Source of the DNA: Larimichthys crocea | Taxonomy: Eukaryota > Chordata > Actinopteri > Sciaenidae | Reading direction: 5' to 3' | Length of the DNA: 64,000 nucleotides | Assembly (NCBI RefSeq): GCF_000972845.2 | Contig: NC_040032.1 | Coordinates: forward strand, 15,651,358 to 15,715,357 | Shown: positions 48,890 through 60,361 of the stretch, one piece after another | Layout of the letters: each line of letters begins with the position of its first letter | Numbering within the stretch: position 1 is the first letter of the stretch | The notes under the pieces: generated by a model | What the model was told of the DNA's origin: nothing | The model's database searches: none | Seen by the model: the letters and a program-made list of their open reading frames with translations, nothing else | Made by a program: the position numbers and the translations under genes

Positions 48890-50090
48890 CAGATAAATGA
48901 TAATAAAGAAATCCCAACTACAAACCTTAGATCACTCCTCGAATAAAAACAGAGCCTGGAAGAGAAGCATAAAGCTTTCAGGCTCAAAGATCGGGCTGGT
49001 CTCCACAAAAATGAGGTTCTTAAAACAAAACTTTAATAATTTAAGGACAAACTGGAGCAACATGAAGATTAAACAAGCTTTCCAGATAAAACCCTGGCTG
49101 GATGTGAACAAAGACACAGTCAATCAGCATCAAATGACTCATTCTTCACTCACTTTCACACTCAGGACTTCACAGATGGATGCATCAAAGAGCTGAGAGC
49201 TCCCCCCCTCCACTGGACCCCACTGAGCCGGCCCCCATCTCAAAAAAGGATGTTACACCACCAGCTTAGCTAGTGTGAGTCAGGCAAGGCCCCAGAGCCT
49301 GACGGCACCCTGCCAAGGGCCTATCTATCTGTCTACCATAATACCCACCCACTGAAAAAAAAAAAACACAACAATAATCCCAGTGCCCATAAAACCAGAT
49401 CCACAGAACTCAATCGTTACTGTTGCCCTCACATCCATATTAATGGTGCCTGGAGAAGCTGCTGCAACACATCATCCAACTGGACCCCCTCCAATTTGCC
49501 TACAGGACAAAGAAGGGCACAGTGTGCACCTCCTCCCCCAGTATCTAGACTATCCAGGCACCTTTTTCTTCTTTATGGACCTCAGCTCAGCCTTCAATAG
49601 CTCAGCTTCCAAAGACACCTGGCGATCTGGAAGTTACACCAACTTAACTCCTCCACACAAACGCACCCTCACTGACAGACAGCAAGCTGTTCAGGTAAGT
49701 ACAACCACATCACCTGAACTCACCAAAAAAAAACTTAGCACTGCAGGGTTGTGTGCGTGAACTACTTTCATCTCAATATCAGGAAAACAAAAGGTTCAAA
49801 TACCTCGAAAATACACAAACTTGGGCTTCAACCAGCATACAAAAAGACATTCAGAAATGGAGGCATCAAAGACTATCCATGACCTCAAAGGACGATGTCG
49901 ACCCTCGTCTCCTCCTGCTGTTTTATGCAAGTATTGTTCTACCCATCCTTCTTTACCGCCCCATCTGTTTCTTCAACATGCTCCCTGTCACAAACCAGAT
50001 CAAACTCATATGCATAACCAACACTGCTGCCAAAATCATAACTGTCTTCTACTGTGAGATACAGTACTGTGAAAAAGAAATGCATTAGTG
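48890..50090 (+). mobile_element. LINE relic with reverse transcriptase core
   Basis: In shifting frames the translation gives GKAPEPDG at about 49283-49306, then KLLQHIIQLDPLQFAYRTKKG ending near 49520, and FFFMDLSSAFNS (first catalytic aspartate block) at about 49563-49601. Later frames read FYASIVLPILLY. These are in the order expected for CR1/L2/Rex-type LINE ORF2. Several frameshifts and stops and missing segments make it inactive. The first 300 bp may be the endonuclease-RT linker region. Confidence 0.85.
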
Positions 50091-50235
50091 TTTCTTTGGA
50101 ACCAGATCATGAACTGAAATGGCCATCCTAAAAACAGAATCTGTCCCAGCTGTTGTATTATTTTCTGAAACACGGTACCGATATCTATCTAGGTCAATTG
50201 GCTGTGCTCAATTAACATAAATAAATAACTGTTCA

Positions 50236-50345
50236 TATCCACCCATCCATTCATTTCCCATAACCACTTATCCTTATCAGGCGGGCTGGATCCGATCCCA
50301 GCAGGCACTGGGCGAGAGGTAGGGTACACCCTGGACAAATCTCCC
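50236..50345 (-). mobile_element. GGAT-tailed teleost element, minus strand
   Basis: The plus strand reads 'ccacccatccattcatttcc', then 'ccacttatccttatcaggcg', then 'gggtacaccctggacaaat'. This is the reverse complement of the 3' half of the family at 24788-24998. Confidence 0.75.
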
Positions 50346-50399
50346 GGTACACAGGCACACACCAACAATAACAACAGAATTATTGACATTCAGACAACA

Positions 50400-53300
50400 G
50401 TGATGCTCTATTGTACAGCAGGTGGGGTTTTATTTATCTTTGCTCAACAGAGATGCGACATCGGAAATGATTGTGTTAGAGTAAACAGATATATAATGAA
50501 AGACTGAACATTTCAGATCACAGGAGGTAGCGCGGTCACCAGGCCTTATACATAATGAAACACACACAATATTTGATTAGCACACTTCAGAGCGAGCAAT
50601 ACATTTTCATAAAACACATGATGACGTACACTGCCGGGAGCCATAATGGATATGTAGGCTCTTTAATCAGTTATAGCATTATTGATCGGCAGATTTTTGC
50701 TCCCATAACAACAACTATCATGTAACTTATCTATCTAGTGATGGTAAATATCCATATCCTTTATATATGCACAATATTTATTATCAAACATTTAAAAATG
50801 CACAGAACTCAGGCTGATAAGGTTTAAATGAGCCTGTTGCCTCATAAAGGGAACATTATGAATGTGACCTGGATGCATTCAGAGATTTCTTTGTATTATT
50901 ATTAATACCTACATAACCTCCATTTCTAAACTTTGACACACGTGTAATAATATATCTATGATAGATGATATGCATAAATCACCATGTACCTTTGACGCAA
51001 GTAGACACTTTTTAGAGCTTAGAGACAAATTAATAATTCTGTGTTATAATTTTGGCAACCGAGTGATGATATTTTGAACTAGCACTTTATTCTTTATGTT
51101 TTTGAAAAGGAGCATTCATTCACATACAAAAAAAAAAAAATACTAATCATGATCCTTCTGTTGTTGAATAGTGCTAAACAGCAAGCTGCATGGTTGGCAG
51201 CAATAGTTATTTTAAGGACCGATGATCTGTAGTAAGAGCACAGATGTATAATGAATTTATTTATTTATCTTTTTTTGGCAAAATTAGGTATTAGGTATTT
51301 TCATTATTATACAACAAGTTATGACAAGTGTCTCAGTCCTCAGTTCATGGTTCAAATATATCTATTTTCAGCTGCACATGATTCCACATTAAAACCACCT
51401 TTCCAAAGTCAAATCTAAAACTTAAATTTCAATATTTGTTGCTCCAACCTGAAGGCAAACATATAAACTTAAAATATATTGATTAGATTTTACTATGGTG
51501 ACATTTGATGAGTAATAAAGGCGTGTGAAACTTTCTTGGCATTCATGTTAATTCCCATCATGGTAGTGAAATTACTGTGGGAGATTTTATTCATCAGTAC
51601 ACGTGTGGAATATTTAATTCCAAAAGTAATAATTCAACATGTTTGGAATTGTGCTTTTTTTGCTAAGTTGCTGATAATTCAGTGAGAAAATCATTATAAC
51701 TTTCATGTTAGTGTGGTAACCGTAAAGTTGGAGCCGTGTCGCAATTAGTTTATCTTACATGAAGACTAGAAGCAGGGGTGGAAACAGCTCACTTGGCTCT
51801 GTCCAAAGTAAAAAAAAAAATCAGCAGCATTTGTTGTTTGCAATAATGTGCTGCCACCAACTTGAAGTATTGATGTCACTGTGCCAACCAACAGAGATTC
51901 CAAGAAGTCACGCTGTAATTTCTAACTATACAGTTGTCACTGCAGCCTGTAAACAAACCATTTCTTTTACTCTTTCCATTTCTGCACTAAGTCAGCCTTC
52001 ATATATGGAAATATAGCCACGGAGACTGCTCTGATGGATTCCAGTAGGTTTTTATAGAGGCAGCTTATTTACATGCATGTCTTTGTACACGCAAGAACCA
52101 AACTCTGAGAGACCTTTTTACTGTGCTGTGAGATGTGACGGGGAACAGTATCACAAATGGGTCCACGTCAGTTCAAAGAAGCGAGTTGAGTTTAATGCTA
52201 CCTATAAATGCTCCTGCTTTTTACACCTGTTCTGAACTAGAGTTAATAATTTTTTTTATCACTTCCATTTTATATGTCACTGTGCAGCTGCTGGCTTGAC
52301 CGCTTCCGCTTTTTAAAACCTATATTTGAAAACCTAATGTCTCTCCCTCAGCAGCATGCCCTCTTCTACAAGGTTGAGGGAAATCATCAGCTCCTCCCCA
52401 ATATGCATTTCCATTTCCATGTTTCAACCTACTGTGTCAATCTACTTCAACTACCATCACCAGTGCCGAGGCTCACATTAGACTTTATCGCTCAGCTCGT
52501 CTTGTCCTGGTCATAACAATGCTTGAAAAAACTGCACATTTCCATGGATGGATGACATTAAAATTCATCATTATAAGTGCCAAATAAAGCATACTATTAT
52601 CCCTCATTGAGTATAGTACACCTTAGTATCCACAATATGTTGACAGCTTATGCAAACGTGTATAGAATTAAATGGGTTTAATGAGAGTTATTATATTAAC
52701 AATAATTCTGCCTTTGAATGAATAATTTGTTATCATTATACATTATTAAAAGCAACTGGTATCACATCTATCAGCGTGTTTTCTTCCCAATCTTGCATCT
52801 CAAAGTTATCTTTCACAATTTGTCAGCTGGACTCCACAATCCCTGATCTTTTCTCATCCTCATCTTACACCACCGAGCACAAGAGTCAGTGGGTTGCAGT
52901 GTCAGTATATTTCAACTGTTTATGTCTATGCATGAGAAAAATTTCTAGCAACATACACAGTGTGCAGAGGAAGAAAAGTTGTAATGATCATTTCATGAAT
53001 GTAGATTTTATTTCGTATTGTGATGCAGTAGAAGTGTCAAAAAATAAGTCCGACCTGGTGGGAGCAGCTTCACTATATAAATCATGTCATTTTTCGAATG
53101 CAACCTGTCCTCATCATAACTCACAAGGTTAGACAGTGCTGCAGTTATGCATATATATATATATATATATATAGATATATATTTTTTTTTTTTACATTTT
53201 TATGTGATTTGCCTGGATGTCCAGTTGCAGTTAATCGGTTTTTAGAAAGTCATTAACATCACCCTGCTTGGGACAAGTCAAACATACACATATTTTACAT

Positions 53301-53765
53301 ATCAAATCAACTTGCTGGTCAATTATTCACTTTCTTTGGCAGCGTTCAGGGGACAGAAAATAAACAATTTGCAAACTTTTAACCGCCCGTGTCTCCATGC
53401 AGCTTTCTGGAAAACTTACTGAGTCATCTATTTGTTCCACGGAGCTATGCTCAGCATACTATCTATGCTGAATGACATTCCCGTATGCTATTTACATATA
53501 TCTAACAAACATTTCAGAGCTGTGAATTTCATTGATTATTATTATTTATATAAATAACGCACACCAAGCCATGGGCTTCATGTTTTACATCCAGTACACT
53601 GACAGAAAAAGTTATGTACATTGTTGGCAGTATACACTAAACATCTAACAGATACTGTTAATGGTTAGCTAATCTGGTGCTGTGAGTAATAGAGCAAGTT
53701 TGTAATTTACAACATTTAGCTGACAGTCTAGAGTCCGGAATTGGAACAACAGCATCCGTGGCATT
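50400..53765. other. Intergenic downstream of the receptor gene
   Basis: AT-rich, no exon structure. It includes a (TA)n tract at about 53151-53180. A 118-codon plus-strand frame at 52776-53132 has no domain and is taken as chance. The receptor 3' UTR probably occupies part of 53500-53765. Confidence 0.6.
53151..53180. repeat. (TA)n microsatellite
   Basis: TA dinucleotide run followed by a poly(T) stretch. Confidence 0.9.
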
Positions 53766-55178
53766 TCAGGTTGGCTCATCAGGGATACCGTTTCTCTGCT
53801 GTAGTGTGAGGCTCTTCCCCTCAGGTTCTTTCTTAACCGTGTCTATGTGTTTCTCAGACTGTTGGGGAGCCCTTTTTCCGTTAGTAAAGGTCAAACGTTC
53901 ATGCACAAACACACGGGTGAGCTGCAGTTTTCTGTGCGACAGTCCTCTGCAGCGAAGCAGCTCTGCGTAGGCTCTGCGAAAATCCCTGTTGAAGGCTGGA
54001 TACAGGATGGGATTAAGAGCTGAGTTAAGATAGCCCAGCCACAGGACCACGGAGTGAAGCGTATTAGGGGGGTTTCTCTTTTGCTTTATGCCCATGCAGA
54101 CGAAGAAAGTGAAGTAAGGGAACCAGCAGATGACAAAGGCCCCCAGTACAGCTGCCAGGGTCACTGTTGCTTTGTGTTCTCGGGCTATGGCTGCAGTTGA
54201 TGGTGTGCGTGCAAATGATGGAATGGCAGCACGGATACGCCGCACCTGAAAAGAAAGGCGAGAGAACCAGCGGACACAGAATGTGAGATGAGTCTACTCA
54301 TTGGTCTGTTTAATTCAAGCACAAGTGAACGTGTCTCTGTGAATGTTAATTTAAAATCTGTTGCAAATGTTTGTTCCCACTAAAATTCAGAGCACTAATG
54401 TGGAATCATATTTTGACTTTCAAAATAGGATTCTCAGACAGATGCAGTTTGACCTTTTTATGAGATGAAAATAAACACTGACCTGTTCTCGTGCTACTCT
54501 GAATATGCAAAGATACATTCCACACATAAGCAGCAGAGGCAAGTAAAATGAGCTAAATGCATAAAGAAGAACATAGTTGTTATTCCATTCAAACTGGCAG
54601 TAGCGTCCCTCCTTGTCCTCATCGCCCATGCCCCAGTCCAAGTGTTGCACTCTGTAGTCCACTGTGTTCCAGCCCAGGTGGATGGGCACAAAGGACACAG
54701 CCAGTGACAAGGCCCAGATGGCGATTATGGCCAGTGTCACCCTCAGAGGGGTAATTCTCCGGGAGTAGCTCAGGGGAGCTGAAATGGCTAGGTATCGGTC
54801 GACGCTGATAGCCAGCAGGGTCAGGATGGAGGCTGTACACAGTAAGACATCCATCGAGATGTAGATGTTACACAGGGTTCCTCCGAAGGGCCATTTTCCA
54901 CGTATCTCCACAGTGGCGGACAAGGGCAGCACCAGCAGGCCCAGCAAGAGATCTGTCACCGCCAGCGACACCACGAAGCAGTTCGCAATGCGCCAGAGTC
55001 GACGGCTGAGCCCCACGGCCAAACAAACCAGCACGTTCCCACCGATGGTCAGAATGATAAAAGACACCAGGAATAGCCAGCGAACAGCTGTGGAGATCAT
55101 GGTGACCTCCTCCTCCTCCTTAGTCACAAGTTCGCTGAAGCAGTGTTCAGTGGGAACTGTTTGAACAGGCTCATCCAC
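53766..55178 (-). CDS. hrh2: Histamine H2 receptor-like class A GPCR (2 exons seen, 5' end incomplete)
   Basis: A seven-transmembrane aminergic receptor; H2 receptors couple to Gs and raise cAMP. Exon A is 55178-54483 and exon B 54245-53766, joined in frame at GEQ-type ICL3 sequence (VAREQ|VRRIRA). Counting from 55178, 391 codons are open. Landmarks are [15 protein letters not shown] (TM1), D76 (2.50), D110 (3.32, the amine-binding Asp), DRY at 127-129, IHLGWNT after TM4, P214 (5.50), [20 protein letters not shown] (TM6) and [12 protein letters not shown] (TM7). [17 protein letters not shown] and NRDFR are H2-receptor wording. However, positions 5.42 and 5.46 are Y206 and S210 rather than the Asp and Thr of human H2. 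The codon at 55178 is GTG; the first in-frame ATG is at 55100, almost inside TM1, so an upstream exon is likely. A plausible acceptor (catttccag) ends at about 55187. A divergent H2 paralogue or another aminergic receptor remains possible. Confidence 0.85.
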
Positions 55179-56758
55179 TTTATCTCTGGAAATGTCACAA
55201 CTACTGCCAGTTCACTTTCCAGACTATCAGACGATCCTTTCCATGGCTCCTGCGCATAAAGGCAGTCAGGTTCAGAAGCAGATCACAGAGTGGAAAGCAC
55301 TTAGCAGCCATCTCCCTTATCAACGCGCCACTGCTGTTGGCCTTAAATAAACTCTCCGCTGGTGAAGAAAAAGAACAACAGCTATTACTTGAAAGTCACA
55401 GTCACCATATGAATGACATTTTATCATTTGTGTACATCAAAAGTAAAGCATGTTCCTCCTCCTAACATTTAACAGGTAGTCTAATTGTAGCTTTAGGGTG
55501 AAATTACCAAAAATGGTCACGCAGCATGTATAGAAATAGTATGTACAAGACTCTCTGGTACAGAGATCTGTATGGAATGTATACAACTACATTTATTGCC
55601 AAAATAAGAGATAAATTAGACACATTTATACAGGATAAACGATGGTTTCCTTTCCAATTTGACCATCTTCCAGTCTGAAGGTACACATATCCATGAAACA
55701 AGTAATGTTCCTGGATGATTAACGGGAATGTCTTTGCCTTTGTGTAAACATGTGTTGAAGTTGGGGAGTCGTGCCTTGGAGACCGGAACATTTACCACAG
55801 AGAGAATGTATTTGCTAAAGCGTGGGCTGTGCTATATTGTGCAACGGTGTCAGGCTAATTCGAGACAAGATCTTAAAAACAGCCATAAAGCAGGCGGTCA
55901 CGGCTGAAGGAGTAAAGTAAACAAATCTAAGCCCGCTAGTTGGACACAGTCCAACTACACACTTATGCTTTTTTTGAAAAAAAAAAAAAAAAAAACATTT
56001 TTAGAGTGTCAAGATGTGTCGCATCTTCACTCTTCACAAGCTTTTTTAAAATTTTCAAAAAGACAGCAGAACGTATCGATGAGTAAAATATAATCCATCT
56101 GTATCACCAGACTGGTGGCATTTTTTCTGTCAGGTGCTATTTCCAAGCCCCAGCCGTCTTGCCTCGCATGGAAGCTCAGCTATTTGTTTTATTTTTTTAT
56201 CGTCAGACTTCTCCATAAATTCACTTCTTTCTTTAAAGGGCAACTTCATTAATATACAAGCTAAATTGATTTCCTGCAACAGTTAATATCGTTTAATAAT
56301 ATCAATCCATCCTGTTAAACCAAGCTTTACATGTCAGCAATTTGGAATTGAACCTTAATTAATAGGCACAAATATATAAAGTAGTGCTGCCTTAACTAAT
56401 TTCCTGAGACTATGGATAAGACCTGAACTTTCTGCATGTTTGGGAACGTTGTTTTAATTTGCTCATCTGCTTCCTTATTACAGTAAGGCCATCCCCATGT
56501 GCTGTCATAAAAAATAGATGATGTTTTCCATGCATCAATAGTTCACAAGTGATCTAATTAAGGTTTGATGATCATCAAGCAGAGGCCACAGCAGACTGAT
56601 AGTGACATTAAGTGGCAGTGTATTTAAGAGGCTTTATTTATTGTACTCTTGATTTTATTTTTGAGAACTCTGCTTAAATAACTCCTTGAAGGCATGCGGG
56701 TATCTTCAATGAATCGGGCAAAAGTAAAATGAGTAAAGGAAAACAATGCACTGCATTG

Positions 56759-56840
56759 TGGGGTTGCTGTGGCTCAGGTGGTGGAGGTTGTCTTGTAATC
56801 AAGGAGGTTGCTAGATCGATCCCCAGACATTGGTGTTTGT
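56759..56840 (+). mobile_element. tRNA-derived SINE head
   Basis: 'gttgctgtggctcaggtggt' gives an A-box-like promoter at about 56770-56782. 'gctagatcgatcccc' gives a B-box-like sequence at about 56810-56824. The block matches from memory a widespread fish SINE (GTTGCTGTGGCTCAG...GGTTCGATCCCC). The tail is decayed. Confidence 0.75.
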
Positions 56841-59707
56841 GTGATGTCTGTTTCTATCAAAAGAGAAAGTATTAGTATCATCACTTCACTGAAGGTACTT
56901 GATCATAATATCTATGAAATAACAGAGTTTAATTTTTTTTGTGTGTGTTTTTTTGTCTTTGTTTGTCAGCTGCTGCTGCTGCCGGTCGTCACATTAAATG
57001 ACCTCCCTATCCAAACATGAGCACGACACACAAGCTATATTCGATAGAGGGTTATAGTTAATACAGATAACAGTGTATCAGTACCGCCGACTTTATGACG
57101 CATGTTTAACAAAGACAAACAGTTTGCCCATTTATGTCTAAGAAAGAATAATTATGGCAAATTGTAGGCTTAACAGGTAAATATAGATTACCAAGATTAG
57201 CAGGAACTGTCCTGCATGGGTTCAGTCCTGTCTGATATCAGCCAATTCAGGAACGGCCTTATCTTTCCTTTTGTATATGTGTGTCATGATCCTGACCTTA
57301 TTCAGGAGTTTCCCAATATAATATCATCCCTGCTGTGACGGCGGAAATGATAATATGAAGTGTTTACAGTGATAAGAGCGCAGACCTACTTGCGGCGAGG
57401 CGACAGTAATAACCACTGCAGCGCCGTGCTGCTGCAAGTATAATTCGATATTTCTAATTACAAATACACTGTTGCCATAAATGTGATTTTTTTTCTTGAT
57501 AGACAAAGTGCATCTTCTCAAAACTTCATTGATCAATCTCTCGAGTCAGTTATTATAATAAAGTGCAAATACAAGATGTCAATACAACCCCCATCATGAA
57601 GTATCAGGTAGCATGAACATTTGTTTATTTAATGAAAACAACAGGAGGTGTTGTGATAAACTGGTATTGACAATAACCGGTACTGATGATATTAAAATAA
57701 AATTAAATATTGATGTCATGGTAATAATATAATTGCACAAATGGACATTTAATGTAAAAGCAGAATCTATTTGTCTGACTTTTACACTTTGGAAACATTT
57801 ACTACACGTTTGTGTAGCGCTTTGTTCAGTGAATTTTGACTTCACATGAGGTTGCAATGAAAAAAAAAATAGTTTAATAGCTTGTCTTAAATGATGATTT
57901 TACCTTGTGTTTCCTGAGCTACAAGTTAATTAATTTAAAAGAGACATTGTTTCAACTCTACCTGGCCATTCAGAGAATTCAAGGTACTAAGCCTTTTAAA
58001 AACGTCAGTAGATTCCCCTGAGGGGAAACACTTATTTCCATGGTGACTTTGTTTGCTTAGCATTGACAGTTTCTATTGAACTGTGTCCCCTGGTCAGCCT
58101 CCTGCTCTCATGTGGTGCCACAAGAACTGAGCTCAATTGCTTTTATGTGAGTCTTGTATTAAATTTGCTCCGACTCTTTACAGCCAAACGATCCACGATA
58201 GTCTCCGCTTTCATTTTGTCTCGTTGCTGATGTGCCATAAGGTAACAGATGAAACACAACACTATATTACCATAACGAGGACCTGAGATCATTTTACAGT
58301 TCATTGCATAATTAATTTCTGGCTTCCCAGACAGTCTAAGAGTAGTGGCAAAAAAATAATGCTCATATTTTCTTCACATAAAACGAAGATTGCAGAAATA
58401 GTACTAGGCAGAGGCAGAAAATAAAACTACCGGCGTCATCAGACATGCGTCTGCCTTCTACTGCGGTGACTGTCTGACATTAAATGTCTATTTAGCAGCA
58501 CAAAATAGAAGTAAATCTGCACACAACACTGGTCATCACGGAATAAATTTAGTCTAGCTGGTGAGGCAGATGAGTCAACAGTGTGTGATAACAGTGGCAA
58601 AACATCCGGTCCTGAATGACGCAAGGTGGGCCAACAACATAGATATATAATTTAACAACATGTGAAAAGTAAAACCACGACGTGCAGCAAGGTTAAGTGG
58701 CCGTTTGCCAAAGTCACATCTGAGGAGTAAGAGTTATATGATTTGTGTACAATGCAATGAGTTTATCCAGGATGTATTGATTCTGTCAGCAGACCAGTAA
58801 CATCGTTTCAGAAACATCAAATTAACGTGAACCACCAGAACAACTCCCACATTATTGCTAATTATCATACGAGTCAGCTACACACATCATGTTTGACCTA
58901 CATCTTGACTGACTGTGAGAAATAAGCAAGAGAGAGTGATGAACTTTAGTTAAGATTTAACTGTGATTTAAATACAAATTAAACAACTAGTAAAAACAAT
59001 CTGACTCGGAATCACTTGCACATCGTTAAAAGTATATTTTTAATATTGTAAAACTGCACAGTTATCATTATGTCATTAGTGACATAATGAAAAGATTTTT
59101 TAAAAATAAAGAAAAGCAGCTACATGAAAAGTCCAAAAAACCCAGCCTGCTGTTCCATATGGCTGCATACACCCAACAAAGTGGTTTAAACTGACCGTCC
59201 AACATTACCATCCATGTCCAGCATTAAATCCTGATTAAAGGCAGCTAAGAGACCAATATGAAGAGCAATGAAACGAAAACCACAACCGACAGCAACAATA
59301 ACGTTCTAATCATTGGCGCTCATAAAGCATATGGCGTGCAAAGTATGCACTCAGTGCTTGTGTGATAGAGCAGTTTACTTGTGTTTGAACTAACCCAGCC
59401 ACCTAAATGCTCAGTCACACGTGAATGTGTAACGGCACCAAACAAGACATAAATCAATCACTAAGCAACGAGTTCTTAACGGTCTCAACACCAGATGTAA
59501 CTTCTTGCATGAAGCTTTGTCTTTATCTATCCGAGTTTTTAAAATGTAGAGTGTGTGTTTGGTTAATCTTCAGTTTTATTTCTACAAGACTCGAAATGAA
59601 GTTCTTCAAAGAGTGTTTGACTCACCTCACATGGTCGGTTCCCAACCTGCTTCCCAGACATGGACGCTCTCCTCTGCTTCCTTGATCCTGTTTAAGTAAA
59701 TGCATTT

Positions 59708-59765
59708 CTCTCTCTCTCCCCCCCTCTCACTCTCTCTCTCTCTTTCTCTCACTCACTCACACACA
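59708..59765. repeat. (TC)n-rich simple repeat
   Basis: Pyrimidine-rich ctctctct tract with an embedded cccccc, followed by cactcactcacacac. Confidence 0.85.
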
Positions 59766-60010
59766 CTCCATGCCCTTATCTCCTCCCTGTCTTTCCGCCA
59801 CTGTTCCCATGCGTAGACACACGCAAGTAACCTACACATGCACTTTAACTGTAGGTGCATTCATTCCTTGCATGCATGTGAGCATGCGACACTGTTGTTT
59901 TAGGTTGAACAATTACAGTATTTCACCCGATAGACGCACAGCTCTGCTCATGCGTGCATTTTCAGAAGTATCTCAGTATCTCAGTGTGTAAATTACTTTC
60001 CTAACAGCCA

Positions 60011-60361
60011 GCTTATATTACTCACTAGTCCAACAACAAGAAGCCCAGCTCAGCGTCTGTCTTTCAGTCTTTTATTTCACAAAGCTCTTGCCAATGACTA
60101 AAAGTCAGTTCTAGATTTACTCTTTCAGTCTGGTGGCCTCTCGCTTGATCACCCTCCTCAGTTATCCTCTTTGGTCTCTTAGGCCCGGTAACATTGCCCA
60201 CTTGTCCAACACCAGTTCCCCTCCCCGTCAGTGTTTCCTAATGTCCTGAAAACCTTATCTTCATGGTCTGCTAAAACACCTCTGGTACAAACTCTAACGC
60301 TCCGCCAGTGCACAGCTCTCATATCCCAGGAAGCTTAGCTAACAAATGAGCTGACATTATA
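60011..60361 (+). repeat. Unnamed interspersed repeat, copy 2
   Basis: Diverged copy of 43548-43871 in the same orientation, 16.5 kb away. Both start near 'actagtccaac' and end near 'gctaacaaa...gagct.acatta'. No coding function. Confidence 0.7.

Larger units (their letters stand above)
55190..60010. other. Region upstream of the receptor, no gene seen
   Basis: The receptor's 5' exon and promoter should lie here but could not be identified. A poly(A) run (about 55976-55995) and a SINE (56759-56840) are present. Frames of 60-95 codons on both strands have no protein features. Confidence 0.5.

Noticed and set aside
52776..53132. 118-codon plus-strand frame downstream of the receptor gene
   Set aside because: No domain or transmembrane pattern. 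Probably chance in AT-rich DNA.
56759..56840. Candidate tRNA gene
   Set aside because: A- and B-box-like sequences are present, but no cloverleaf closes and the sequence matches a fish SINE head.
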